A stretch of 37,271 nucleotides of DNA from SAR324 cluster bacterium (GTDB taxonomy: Bacteria; SAR324; NAC60-12). Below, piece after piece: positions 16,645-26,043 of this stretch; positions within the stretch are counted from its first letter, which is position 1; every line of letters starts with the position of its first letter. The translations under genes were made by a program, and so were the position numbers. Location of the stretch: the NCBI GenBank assembly GCA_028282505.1, contig JANQHV010000628.1, positions 1-37,271 on the forward strand. Direction: 5' to 3'. The notes beneath the pieces were generated by a model. That model ran no database searches. It was not told the origin of the DNA and saw only the letters and a list, made by a program, of their open reading frames with translations.

Positions 16645-17103
16645 TTGATTGATGAAATTCATGCTGTGATTGTCTTCTTACATGATGGTAACGGCTCCTA
16701 CTTATTTCAACTCAGAGATAATAAGAAAGATATTGTTTTTCCAGGACATTGGGGGATGTTTGGTGGAGAAATAAAACAGGGAGAATCTCCGTGCGATGCG
16801 GGTTTTCGCGAATTGAAGGAAGAGATTAATTATACCCCTCCGGCTATTTATTCATTTCGCCAATATCAGCATCAGCATGTACTGCAGGACCAATTAAGAA
16901 ATTACAGAATTGAATCATGTTATGGAGAATTAGTGGTTCCTCTTTCACAATTAGACTTACAAGAAGGTATGGATCTTGGGTTATTTTCAGTCAATGAAAT
17001 TTTAACAGGAAAACTTTTTTCCCAGAAATTGAAAACTTATTTTCCGATTGTTCCCCCCTTGATGGGTTATTTTTTTGATTATTTAAATGAGGAGGGCGTG
17101 TAA
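16645..17103 (+). CDS. NUDIX hydrolase
   Basis: The 152-residue protein contains a full NUDIX box: Gly41-x5-Glu47-x7-Arg55-Glu56-Leu57-x-Glu59-Glu60. It should cleave a nucleoside diphosphate linked to another group, such as a sugar nucleotide. There is a stop codon two codons upstream, so the frame cannot start earlier. The only useful start is TTG 16645, with AAAGAATAGG upstream. The out-of-frame ATG at 16652 gives a short dead frame. In this setting it may be a GDP-mannose-type hydrolase or a housecleaning enzyme. Confidence 0.8.
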   Translation: MIDEIHAVIVFLHDGNGSYLFQLRDNKKDIVFPGHWGMFGGEIKQGESPCDAGFRELKEEINYTPPAIYSFRQYQHQHVLQDQLRNYRIESCYGELVVPLSQLDLQEGMDLGLFSVNEILTGKLFSQKLKTYFPIVPPLMGYFFDYLNEEGV

Positions 17104-17276
17104 TTTATCTAGAAGTATTTTGCATCGTAATCTGGCCTACTATTTTTTATTTGTACACATCTCCTCATGTAAATAACCATTCAAATGTTTGGTTCGTATA
17201 ATGCATTTCTTTGTTCTATCCATAATCATGTCAGAGTAACAGTTAACGCATGTAGATATTTTTTCGAGATATTTTC

Positions 17277-18485
17277 ATGAAAATGAGTTTTATGAGGAGA
17301 ATCGATGATTCTCTTGGCTTTTTTTTATGCAAGTGTTTAGGATGGTTGCTGATCCTGAAAAAGTATCTTTTTACCAGAAGCAGAGTGATTAACAAGGAGG
17401 AAGTTCGAACGATTTTTTGTCAAAAGTATTTTGGAATGGGCAGCATTTTACATGCGATTCCACTAATCAAAGCATTACGTGAAAATTATCCGGAAGCTAG
17501 GATTATTTTTATGACACTCAAATCAAATCAGGAAGTGCTGGAATTATGTAAGATTGCTGATGAAATCCTGATAGTTCGAATTGATTCTTTGAATGAGTTT
17601 ATCAAAGATGTCATGAAACATGCGTTTTACCTGCTAAGAAAAAAAATTGATATTTCCATTGATTTAGAATTTTTTGCCAAATTCAGTTTATTGATCTCTT
17701 TTGTCACGTTGGCCAGAGTGCGAGTTGGATTTCATTTAAAAAATATTCGACCTGAAGGGATCATTACTCATAAAGTCTATTTCAATCACCATCGTCATAT
17801 TACAGAAATCTTTTTTGCCTTTGCCTTTACTCTGGGCATAGAGCGCAAAGATGCTTATTTTACTTCGCCTCTTCTTTCATTTAAGAATCCATTTGGGAAG
17901 AATTTGCTAAAGAGGCATAATATTCCAGAAGATAGTCCGATTGTGGTGGTCAACACCAATGCAAGTGATTTGTTCATTTATCGACGTTGGCCGGAAGAGT
18001 ACTATATCGAGTTAATCGAGGAGTTGATCAAGGTCTATCCACAATACACTTATATGATGATTGGAGGAAATTCGGAGTTTGATTATGTTCAGAATATTTG
18101 TAATCAAATCGAGCATGAGGATGGTCAATTGATCAATTGCGCAAGTCATACCAATCTTGCAGAATTATTTGGTTTGATTGAAATGTCGTTTTTGATGATT
18201 ACCAATGATAGTGGCCCTATGCATATTGCTTCATTATACGGAGCGAATGTCGCTGTGTTTTTTGGCCCTGAAACCCCTATATTATACGGGCCGTTGAATA
18301 AAAATTCTTTGGTCTTTTATCGGAATGAGCAATACTGTTCGCCCTGTATTAGTGTGTATGATAGTAAGAAAACTTTATATGGAGAAGATTGTGGACAGAA
18401 TGATTGTCTCTTAAAGATCAGACCTCAAGAAGTATTTCAAAAAATTGAAAAGCGCTTTTTTATTCCAGAGATAAATAATGAGTGA
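17277..18485 (+). CDS. glycosyltransferase family 9 (heptosyltransferase-like)
   Basis: The 402-residue protein is a GT9 member: an N-terminal KYFGMGSILHAIPLIKAL segment that acts as the acceptor-side nucleotide fold, and TNDSGPMHIASLYG (about 308-321) followed by FFGPETP, the ADP-heptose-type donor signature. The C-terminal cysteines (YCSPC, EDCGQNDCL) are also common in the family. It likely adds a heptose or related ADP-sugar to a lipid-linked core or glycan on the cytosolic face of the inner membrane. A 173-nt non-coding gap precedes it. Its 3' end overlaps the next gene by 8 nt. Confidence 0.85.
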   Translation: MKMSFMRRIDDSLGFFLCKCLGWLLILKKYLFTRSRVINKEEVRTIFCQKYFGMGSILHAIPLIKALRENYPEARIIFMTLKSNQEVLELCKIADEILIVRIDSLNEFIKDVMKHAFYLLRKKIDISIDLEFFAKFSLLISFVTLARVRVGFHLKNIRPEGIITHKVYFNHHRHITEIFFAFAFTLGIERKDAYFTSPLLSFKNPFGKNLLKRHNIPEDSPIVVVNTNASDLFIYRRWPEEYYIELIEELIKVYPQYTYMMIGGNSEFDYVQNICNQIEHEDGQLINCASHTNLAELFGLIEMSFLMITNDSGPMHIASLYGANVAVFFGPETPILYGPLNKNSLVFYRNEQYCSPCISVYDSKKTLYGEDCGQNDCLLKIRPQEVFQKIEKRFFIPEINNE

Positions 18486-20265
18486 TAAATCCACAAACCT
18501 CGTTAGCCCAAAAAGTGGTAAAGTGCTTTATGAAAGTGATCGTGGACTTATCACAGAGTGTGGTTCTGAGTGCTTTGAATTAAAAAATGGCATTGCCTGT
18601 CTTTTAGATCCAACTACATTAGATGTGGCCTCTCAGCACGAAATGTCTGTTTTCGATGAATTGAATCTGGACAATATTTCTTTTTTTCGTGAATGCTTGT
18701 TTCAAGATGTTTTAAAAAAGATAAAGCAGGTGCATCCAACACTGGAAAAACGGCAAGAAGAGTTGGCATTTGTCGAATTAGGAGGTGGTGAAGGGCACTG
18801 GGCTAGACACTTTAAAGTAGCCTTTCCGGAAGCGAATGGTTATGTGTGTGATTTGAGTTTTAAGACGTTGGAAAGAGCACCAGAAATATTGAATCGGGTA
18901 TGTGCTAATGTAACTGATCCCATTTTCCAAAAGAAATCTATCCATTTAGCTGCGTTTTGGGTCAGTTTGCATCATCTGGAAACAAAACATGTCGCGAAAG
19001 CATTGGAAGAGGTACGCAAGGCATTAGCGGATGATGGTATGGTTATCATGTTTGAGCCCAATGCGCATTTTTTGCCTCGTCAATTGATGTATGAAAGCAA
19101 ATTGAGCAATGATGTCTATCCCGATGAGCAGGAACAGGCAATTAATTTCACGGAACTCTCGAGTATTGCCGAAAGTGTTGGTTTGATGAAGGCAGGTACC
19201 TATTTCCTGAATCCTCATTATAATCCCAATTTTATTAAAAAGTTAAAAAGGTGGCAACTCTATTTGCCTGTTGTCGAATTATTACATCAATTGGACCGCT
19301 GGATTTATGAGCCCATCTTAGGAAGCCTTTTTTCTAAGAAACAGTTAAAGTGGAAAAAATATTTAACGCTTTATGGGTTAAGCTTGTATAAGAAAAGAAA
19401 TTCAGAACTGATGGCCAAATCATGTTTGGTGTGTGGAGATACGAACTTTGTCCCTCTAGGCGTTGTCGACAAATATTCTCTGTTAGAATGTCAGCAGTGT
19501 GATTTACAATTTCTAGACCCTGCTCCTGATGAAGCAAGCTTAAATGAAATTTATAAAGATTATTACAAGGCTTGGGATCTGAAACACTCGGAAAAAGAAG
19601 TTTCTTTAATGAAACAAGAAACATTTAGTAATTACTTCAAACTCATCACCCCTTATATCACCTCTGGAAACTTGTTGGATGTTGGTTGTGCGACAGGTGA
19701 ATTGATGCAAATTGCTCAATCAAATGGATTTGATGTTTATGGAGTAGAGGTTTCTCCCTATGGTGTGAATTTGTGCAGAGAGCAGTTTGGAGAAGACAAA
19801 GTTATTGAGGGGAACTTGAAATTTGGGGATTTTCCTGAAAATTTCTTTGATATTATCACACTTTCTGATGTTTTAGAGCATATCGTCGAACCTTTACCGT
19901 TTTTGGACGCTCTATACGGTATACTTAAGCCAGGTGGAATTTTAATGATTGTGACTCCGGATACCTCTTCTGTTGTCAAAAAATTAATGGGGAAGCGATG
20001 GCTACATTATAAAGCAGAGCACATCTATTATTATAATCAGAAGAATTTGGTTCAACTCCTGTCATCTCAATATACGATGCTGCTCAATCAAAAGGCTTAT
20101 AAAAAGCTCAATGTCAATTATATTACAAGTGTCATTTGCACATACTCGAAGCATCAGCTATGGCAAAAACTAGTGGCATTGGGAAATTCAATCTTATCAC
20201 CAGTTCGGCACAGCAACTTTCCAGTTTATATTGGAGAAATGTTTATTCTTTTCAGGAAGAAATAG
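18478..20265 (+). CDS. double SAM-dependent methyltransferase with central zinc ribbon
   Basis: Two methyltransferase modules are joined in 595 residues. The first, about 85-210, has ELGGGEGHWARHF near 100-110 and ALADDGMVIMFEPN. A linker with hydrophobic and charged stretches follows. The second begins with a zinc ribbon (CLVCGD near 316 and CQQCDLQF about 20 residues later), then LLDVGCATGEL near 398-408 and HIVEPLPFLDAL, KPGGILMIVTPD. The second half is organised like single-module sugar methyltransferases in polysaccharide loci. It probably methylates two positions, or one half is accessory. It overlaps the GT9 gene by 8 nt, suggesting joint translation. Confidence 0.8.
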   Translation: MSDKSTNLVSPKSGKVLYESDRGLITECGSECFELKNGIACLLDPTTLDVASQHEMSVFDELNLDNISFFRECLFQDVLKKIKQVHPTLEKRQEELAFVELGGGEGHWARHFKVAFPEANGYVCDLSFKTLERAPEILNRVCANVTDPIFQKKSIHLAAFWVSLHHLETKHVAKALEEVRKALADDGMVIMFEPNAHFLPRQLMYESKLSNDVYPDEQEQAINFTELSSIAESVGLMKAGTYFLNPHYNPNFIKKLKRWQLYLPVVELLHQLDRWIYEPILGSLFSKKQLKWKKYLTLYGLSLYKKRNSELMAKSCLVCGDTNFVPLGVVDKYSLLECQQCDLQFLDPAPDEASLNEIYKDYYKAWDLKHSEKEVSLMKQETFSNYFKLITPYITSGNLLDVGCATGELMQIAQSNGFDVYGVEVSPYGVNLCREQFGEDKVIEGNLKFGDFPENFFDIITLSDVLEHIVEPLPFLDALYGILKPGGILMIVTPDTSSVVKKLMGKRWLHYKAEHIYYYNQKNLVQLLSSQYTMLLNQKAYKKLNVNYITSVICTYSKHQLWQKLVALGNSILSPVRHSNFPVYIGEMFILFRKK

Positions 20266-20322
20266 TGCTGAATTCACTTTTAAATTAGTGGATATAGTAA
20301 CTTGGTATATTCTATGAATAAA

Positions 20323-20345
20323 ATTTAAGAAAAAAAATCTTAAAT
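20323..20345 (+). other. AT-only hairpin between operon segments
   Basis: An 8-bp perfect inverted repeat (ATTTAAGA, 7-A loop, TCTTAAAT) lies in the 196-nt gap after the double methyltransferase. It is entirely AU-rich, so the stem is weak, and no T-run follows. It could be a weak transcription terminator or pause site, or chance in an AT-rich gap. The rest of the gap (20346-20461) contains several A/T-rich hexamers but no convincing promoter. Confidence 0.25.
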
Positions 20346-20461
20346 ATGTTGTATTAGTATCGATTTGGTGCTATTTAGATTTTAGCCGTGAATTATTTTT
20401 AGAATAAAAATTAGAGTATAAAACTGTTTTTCTCAAACTTTTGTTTAACTGATATGCGTGG

Positions 20462-21523
20462 ATGAGGATGAAAGAAATATATATAATGTGGCGAATGTTT
20501 TGGCAGGTCATGCTTGCTAAAATAACTCGAAGACCTCGACCAGTTAGTGTGAATCTACAAGTGACAAAGCATTGCAATCTCGATTGCCCTTATTGCTTTG
20601 CAGACCTCAGTACTCTCAAGGAAATTAAAGATTGGTCCACTACAGAAACACTGGAAACAATCGATGCTCTTTATGAGCGTGGTTGCAGGCATATTATTCT
20701 GATGGGGGGAGAGCCCCTAATGAGAAAAGACATTGGTGAAATTATTCGCTATATCAAGTCTAAATGGATGCGGTGCGAAATAGTGACTAATGGGTACCTT
20801 ATCCAGCAGAGAATAGAAGATTTGAAACTTTTGGATTCAGTTTGCATCAGTTTAGATGGTCCAAAGCATGAAAATGACAGAGTGCGTGGAGCTGGCTGTC
20901 ATGATGCCGTCATTAAGGGTATGCAAGTTTTGAAAGAAAATAAGATCAAGGCAAGGATTCATGCGGTTTTAACTAAATATAATAAGGACTCAGGTTTACC
21001 ATATATTTCAAAATTGGCTAAAGAACATGGCTTTCGATTCAATTTTTCCATGATCATGTTACGTCCGGAGTTGAGACCGGATTTCATCAATTTCTCAGAA
21101 GAGGAAATTGTCAAATTTCTAGATGATTATAAGAAGTGTCGTGATGATGGATATCCTGTTTTTACATCGGATGCTTGTTTTGATTATATGTATAAATGGC
21201 CAAAAAAGGGAGCCTATACCATATATAAATCGGATAACTTGTCACCGGAAGAAATGCGAAATGTCGTTCCCTGCAATTACGGGATGTACAATGCTTTTGT
21301 AGATGTGGATAACAAGGTATACAAATGCCCTTTGACTTGGAAAAACGGGCTCAACTGGAGAGAACATGGAATGGACAAGAGTATTGATCATATAGGAAAG
21401 AATCTGCTCAATTGTGTTTCTTGCCGCAGCATTGGCGATATTGACCGGGCACTTTTACTAAACTTTTCCAGTTTTAGTAATTTGAAAATGGTATCCCAGT
21501 ATATATTGAAAAGAATAAGATAA
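20462..21523 (+). CDS. radical SAM enzyme with C-terminal cysteine cluster (SPASM/twitch-like)
   Basis: The 353-residue protein has the radical SAM cluster motif CNLDCPYC (Cys38, Cys42, Cys45), the GGEPL SAM-binding turn (76-80) and a downstream SISLDGP strand. Toward the C-terminus are cysteines in PCNYG, YKCPL and NCVSCRSI that could bind an auxiliary iron-sulfur cluster. Members of this wider group oxidise sugar or aminocyclitol alcohols, modify peptides or attach heme carriers. It starts a block of radical SAM genes and is followed after 4 nt by an SDR fusion, a pairing that fits a radical oxidation followed by reduction. ATG 20468 is an alternative start. Confidence 0.85.
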   Translation: MRMKEIYIMWRMFWQVMLAKITRRPRPVSVNLQVTKHCNLDCPYCFADLSTLKEIKDWSTTETLETIDALYERGCRHIILMGGEPLMRKDIGEIIRYIKSKWMRCEIVTNGYLIQQRIEDLKLLDSVCISLDGPKHENDRVRGAGCHDAVIKGMQVLKENKIKARIHAVLTKYNKDSGLPYISKLAKEHGFRFNFSMIMLRPELRPDFINFSEEEIVKFLDDYKKCRDDGYPVFTSDACFDYMYKWPKKGAYTIYKSDNLSPEEMRNVVPCNYGMYNAFVDVDNKVYKCPLTWKNGLNWREHGMDKSIDHIGKNLLNCVSCRSIGDIDRALLLNFSSFSNLKMVSQYILKRIR

Positions 21524-21527
21524 CGAA

Positions 21528-23411
21528 ATGTACAACTGTTTTACAGATAAAGTTATTGTCGTAACTGGTGCTTCAAAAGGGATTGGGAAACATTTAACTC
21601 ATTTACTGGTAACTTCTGGGGCGAGAGTTGCTGGGATAGCTCGTTCAAAAGATATTTTAGAAGAAACAGCATTGGAGTTTGAAGGGCTTGCAGGGGAATT
21701 CCTAAGAGTCATTTGTGATGTGTCCGATCGTAAATTGGTTTCTGCTGCCATGCGTCAAGTGACTCAGAAGTTGGGGCCGATAGATATTCTGATTAATAAT
21801 GCGGGGATAGGCTTGACAGGTCCTATCATGGAAACGGAGAAAAGGGATGCCACAAAATGTTTTGATGTGAATTTTTATGGGGCTGTGAACTGCATTGAGT
21901 ATACTTTGCCAGAAATGATTCAGCGTCGAAATGGAATAATTGTCAATGTGACTTCTGTTGTCGCAAAGTATGGGCTGCCAACCACTGGCTACTATTCAGC
22001 AGCTAAGGCTGCCCTCAGTGCTTATTCTCAGGCATTGCGAGCAGAAGTTGCTCCAGCAGGTGTGAAAGTGATTACTATATACCCAGGAAATACAGATACT
22101 GAATTTCACAGCAGTCAGTTGACAACCAAAAACTATATTTCAAGAAAAACTCAAAGTAAGCAACTGGATCCAGAGGATGTGGCAAAGAAAATTTTGTCTG
22201 CTATCCAAAAAAACAAAGCAGAAGTAATCATTGGTCGTCCTGCAAAAATCATGATTCTTCTCAAAGCTTTTTTACCTCAGTTGGTTGAATTCCTTGTTAA
22301 AAAAGAACTTGGTGTTGCCCAGTGGTATCGTAAGACGGTGAGTCAGGAAATCAGAATGGATTCGGTGGACCGATGTATTCAAGAAGGAATACCTCTAAAA
22401 AATATGGATCGTTCTTGTCGGTATCATCAGTCTACAGAGCTTGTACATTGGTGGAATGTTGTGCCAGAAGGACTCAAACCTTCTTTACAGTATATTCTCT
22501 ATCCTTATCTTTTAGCAACAACTTATGGTGGTAAGTTACCTGAAGATCAAACATATCAACATCCGTTATTAACTAATGAGAAGCTGACCGATATTAAGGA
22601 GAAATCCCCGGCTCTATTGGAGCAAATTAAAAATTTTATTAAAACCTGTTTATTACCTGTCATGCCAATGGGTAGAGCAAAATCTGCCCCTGAGATTAAA
22701 ATTGGTAAGAATATTTATCCCTTTGACTTGGGGCAAGGTGGTACTTTATGCCCTGCTTCGTTTCGCTCGTTTTTTCCTTTTTTAGCTAGAAAACGTTTAA
22801 AGGATGAAAAAGAGAATATTTCATCGAGTTGGGAAGTATGCTGTCCTGATCATTTAAAGAATTTAACGTTTGGTAGTGGTAAAGGTGATACGGATTTTTA
22901 TGATTCAATTTGTTTTTGGGGAAAGTCGGCTGAAATTAAGGCACTTTCTCCATGCAAATCACAAATTAATACTGCCAGTCATTCTCTTGATGATATCGCT
23001 AAACAATTGGAAATTCCATGTCCGACCTTGCTGAATGTGGCTTACGGATACTACCTGACTTTGGAGAGGGGAGGAGAATTAGGGTTTTATAGTAAAAGCC
23101 TGGATGCAGGGATTTTTCAATGCCCTAATCCTCGTTCCAGAGTGGTTGTTGAGATATCCAAAAACAATGCCGCAATTAACTTCAAGGTTATTAATGTTAT
23201 TGGAGATGCATGCCCTAGAGGGATACATAAAGATGATGAATTTGATTTGCCCAAAAAGAGTGGTGAAAACAAATTTTGTATGGATGCTTTCAATTCTTTA
23301 TATTTGTATGCAGGACTTTCAGAGTTTTTGAAGACACCTCTTACGGTACAATGTGCTTTAAACAACTGTCCGTCTTCTTGGCAAGTCCATCATCATAACA
23401 CAGTTGCCTGA
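21528..23411 (+). CDS. SDR dehydrogenase fused to a long C-terminal extension with diverged Cys-Pro repeats
   Basis: Residues 1-265 are a classical SDR (TGASKGIG 13-20, NNAG 90-93, Ser143, Tyr156-x3-Lys160) with an amphipathic tail IMILLKAFLPQLVEFLV, like membrane-associated 3-ketosphinganine-reductase-type SDRs. Residues about 290-627 contain roughly four diverged units of one pattern, (Gly/Cys)-Pro-x-(Ser/Ala)-x-(Phe/Leu)...(Tyr/Phe)-Pro/Gly-(Tyr/Phe)-Leu: near 313-337, 403-448, 495-545 and 551-621. Units 2 to 4 also show CPD, CPNP or NCPSS endings. From memory this resembles the small TIGR04076 family. The paralogue at 28394-29221 stops where the extension begins, so the join is a fusion. 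Function of the extension is unknown. Confidence 0.8.
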   Translation: MYNCFTDKVIVVTGASKGIGKHLTHLLVTSGARVAGIARSKDILEETALEFEGLAGEFLRVICDVSDRKLVSAAMRQVTQKLGPIDILINNAGIGLTGPIMETEKRDATKCFDVNFYGAVNCIEYTLPEMIQRRNGIIVNVTSVVAKYGLPTTGYYSAAKAALSAYSQALRAEVAPAGVKVITIYPGNTDTEFHSSQLTTKNYISRKTQSKQLDPEDVAKKILSAIQKNKAEVIIGRPAKIMILLKAFLPQLVEFLVKKELGVAQWYRKTVSQEIRMDSVDRCIQEGIPLKNMDRSCRYHQSTELVHWWNVVPEGLKPSLQYILYPYLLATTYGGKLPEDQTYQHPLLTNEKLTDIKEKSPALLEQIKNFIKTCLLPVMPMGRAKSAPEIKIGKNIYPFDLGQGGTLCPASFRSFFPFLARKRLKDEKENISSSWEVCCPDHLKNLTFGSGKGDTDFYDSICFWGKSAEIKALSPCKSQINTASHSLDDIAKQLEIPCPTLLNVAYGYYLTLERGGELGFYSKSLDAGIFQCPNPRSRVVVEISKNNAAINFKVINVIGDACPRGIHKDDEFDLPKKSGENKFCMDAFNSLYLYAGLSEFLKTPLTVQCALNNCPSSWQVHHHNTVA

Positions 23412-23418
23412 TAGTCTT

Positions 23419-24945
23419 ATGAAACGGTATGCGTTATTCTCTGTAGATCAGACAGAAGGTCTCCTACATTTTGCAGAGTGCCTTACTTCAATCGGGTGGA
23501 CTATTATCGCAACATCAGTACCTTATACAATTTTAAAGGATGCGGGCATTGATGTGATTTCAGTTGATGATTTTGTTGATATCAAAAATGAGTATGGATT
23601 TCCTTTAACGTTGCATCCCAAAATTGAATATGCTTTGACGGTGAATGGTGCAGAAGAAAGGATCGAACTGGTATATGACATTACCTATGGATTGGAAGCT
23701 GGAAATGATGTGGGAGGGCATACATTGCTTGCTTTAGCTGCAAAAGGAAATCGCTTTCCCGTCTCATCATATGGCGAGATGGTTGACTTGGTTTCTATTC
23801 TGTCTGGTGGAGAAGAAAACTTGGAAGCTGAGCGGCAAAAGCTGATTGATCGTGCTCATTTCAAAATTGCCAAACATTATGCCCGTATGCTTTCGATTTC
23901 CAATCAGCAGCAATATGAAACCGTATTACTTTCAAAAGAAAATGATTTGTTGAATGGAGAGAATCCATATCAAGTTGCCAGTCTTATGAAACAGGAATCG
24001 AGTGATCCGCTCGCATTGCATCGTTTTCAATTGATAACAGAGAATCGGCCTTGTTTTACAAATATGGCCGATATGGATTGTATTGTCGAGGGCCTTAGTA
24101 AAATCCATCTCGCATTTCAACGAATTCGGGGTAAAACGCCTTATCTTACAATTGCGGCAAAACATGGCAACCCATGTGGGGTTGGGATGGATTGGAATGA
24201 TCCTTCAAAGTCGATTTATAAGGCGTTATGGGGCGATCCTCTGGCAATCTGGGGTGGTGAAGTCATTACTAATTTTGTGATTTCTGCTGAAAGTGCTTCA
24301 CTGTTACGTTCCAGCAGTTCAAGAGGGGAACTCTATGGTAACGATAAATGGATGCTGGATCTCATTGTTGCTCCTGAAATCGATACAGGGGCTTGTGATA
24401 TCTTGAAACGCCGCAAGAATACTAAAATTTTTACTAATCCTCAGTTGGTGAATCCTGGTTTACCACAGGAAAGCCAGGTACACCGGTTTGTTCGTGGTGG
24501 TACGCTTTGTCAATCTCCACTTTCTTATATATTGAGTTTAAGAGATGTGACATGGGTTGGAACACCACTGAGTGAAGACCAGATGGATTCCTTGATCATT
24601 GCCTGGGGGTGTGCGTATGTTTCCAACCAGGGAGGGAATGAAGTAGCTATCGCAAAGGATGGTTGCCTCTTGGGAATTGGGGGAGGACCTTCGACAGTGA
24701 ATGCTGCTGAAATCGCGGTGCAACGCAGTTTAAAATCCAATCAGGCTATGCATGATGCCATTTTTGCTGCAGATGCTTTTTTTCCATTTACCGATGCTCC
24801 TGAAATTTTGGTAAACGCAGGCTGTAATGCAGGAATTGTCCCTGCTGGAGGGATTCGGCAAAATGAAGTAGTAAGATATTTTAAAGAAGAGCGGGTAAGT
24901 GTCGCCCTGCTTAAAGAAGAATATCGTGGGTTTTGTAGACACTGA
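23419..24945 (+). CDS. divergent PurH-like protein (AICAR transformylase / IMP cyclohydrolase fold)
   Basis: The 508-residue protein spans both PurH domains. The N-terminal part keeps the MGS-like outline (YALFSVDQ, GFPLTLHPK, NDVGGHTLLALAAKG). The C-terminal part keeps NGENPYQ, AAKHGNPCGVG with catalytic-looking Lys248-His249, IWGGEVITNF, LIVAPEID, VRGGTLCQ, an AKDG-xxGIG segment and DAFFPFTD ending in FCRH. Bifunctional PurH finishes purine synthesis. Its insertion in a glycan locus between an SDR and radical SAM genes, with sequence changes at several canonical positions, suggests a repurposed formyltransferase or cyclase. ATG 23419 is preferred to an overlapping TTG at 23404. Whether it still has purine activity cannot be read from sequence. 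Confidence 0.75.
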   Translation: MKRYALFSVDQTEGLLHFAECLTSIGWTIIATSVPYTILKDAGIDVISVDDFVDIKNEYGFPLTLHPKIEYALTVNGAEERIELVYDITYGLEAGNDVGGHTLLALAAKGNRFPVSSYGEMVDLVSILSGGEENLEAERQKLIDRAHFKIAKHYARMLSISNQQQYETVLLSKENDLLNGENPYQVASLMKQESSDPLALHRFQLITENRPCFTNMADMDCIVEGLSKIHLAFQRIRGKTPYLTIAAKHGNPCGVGMDWNDPSKSIYKALWGDPLAIWGGEVITNFVISAESASLLRSSSSRGELYGNDKWMLDLIVAPEIDTGACDILKRRKNTKIFTNPQLVNPGLPQESQVHRFVRGGTLCQSPLSYILSLRDVTWVGTPLSEDQMDSLIIAWGCAYVSNQGGNEVAIAKDGCLLGIGGGPSTVNAAEIAVQRSLKSNQAMHDAIFAADAFFPFTDAPEILVNAGCNAGIVPAGGIRQNEVVRYFKEERVSVALLKEEYRGFCRH

Positions 24946-25011
24946 TAGAATTTGTGAGTTAGTGCTTATTTACATATACAGGAAAAGTAAATTTCGAACC
25001 GTGACTGCCAA

Positions 25012-26016
25012 ATGACAAAATTAAATAATTTTCGATTTGACAAAATAAAAACAGTCTATGGGTACTATGCGAATCGACATGTATTGGGAACTTATCCCAT
25101 GCAAGTTGCCATAGAATTAACCAATAGGTGTAATTTAAAATGCGTTATGTGTCCTCATGATAGGATGACCCGATCACAAGGGAATATGTCAGAGGAACTG
25201 TTTAAGAAAATTATTGACCAGCTTCAAGGAAAGTCTGAATTTGTTTATTTATACGGCATGGGGGAGTCTATGTTGCATCCCCAATTCTTTTCTTTAGCTG
25301 ATTATGCTGTTCAAAGTGGTCTAACGACCTCTCTTTCAACCAATATTACTTTGCTGAACGAAGAGAAGAGCCGGAAGCTTCTTGAGAGTGGTATTGATTT
25401 TATTGTATTGCCACTGGATGGGGCTGGGAAAGACTCTTATGAAAGTGTTCGAGTCGGTGGAAAATTTGAAAAGAATGTTGAACGTATCAAAACTCTGCTT
25501 AGAATAAAGCGTGAGTTAAATGCAAAAGCATATGTTGATATTCAGTATATAGTCTTGGATGAAGCAAATCAGATGGGACATGTGGAAGACCTGTTTACAG
25601 AAGAGGAAAAATCTGTGGTGAACATGTTTAGAAAAAAGCCTGTCTTAAAATCGCCTTCAATCACCACTGAAGAAATCAATCATCAACATCCTTGTTATTT
25701 TCTTTGGAGTACCATGGATATCAGCTGGGATGGCCGAGTTTCTTTATGTTGCATGGATTATGATACGGAAGTGGTATTTGGTGATTTATCAAAAACTTCT
25801 ATTTGGGAAGTTTGGAACAGCGAAGAGATGGCAGACTATAGACGAATGCATAAAAATTTAGAATACTCAAAAATGCCTATTTGCAACAAGTGTCTGCTTC
25901 CTGAAAAGAAATATTTTTCTGATGCTACGATTTTAGCCAGCTCTCTTCTCAGTGCTGGTACGTTGCGAAGATTACTTCCTGTTTATGAAAAAATCATTTC
26001 TAAAAAAAATGGTTGA
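25012..26016 (+). CDS. radical SAM/SPASM enzyme
   Basis: The 334-residue protein has CNLKCVMC (Cys40, Cys44, Cys47) and GMGESMLHP in the SAM-binding region in place of the usual GGEP. The C-terminal SPASM segment is clear: HPCYFLW, ISWDGRVSLCCMDYD, FGDLSKTSIWEVWNSEEM and CNKC. The GD-x-IWE-W layout matches SPASM domains of maturases and sugar dehydrogenases. It lies 66 nt after the PurH-like gene and is followed by two more radical SAM genes. Confidence 0.88.
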   Translation: MTKLNNFRFDKIKTVYGYYANRHVLGTYPMQVAIELTNRCNLKCVMCPHDRMTRSQGNMSEELFKKIIDQLQGKSEFVYLYGMGESMLHPQFFSLADYAVQSGLTTSLSTNITLLNEEKSRKLLESGIDFIVLPLDGAGKDSYESVRVGGKFEKNVERIKTLLRIKRELNAKAYVDIQYIVLDEANQMGHVEDLFTEEEKSVVNMFRKKPVLKSPSITTEEINHQHPCYFLWSTMDISWDGRVSLCCMDYDTEVVFGDLSKTSIWEVWNSEEMADYRRMHKNLEYSKMPICNKCLLPEKKYFSDATILASSLLSAGTLRRLLPVYEKIISKKNG

Positions 26017-26043
26017 AGGATTAATTTGATTTGGTTGGATTAA

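Noticed and set aside
17104-17276. TATAAT at 17198-17203 as a promoter for the GT9 gene
   Set aside because: No -35-like hexamer lies 16-18 nt upstream, so I do not call it.
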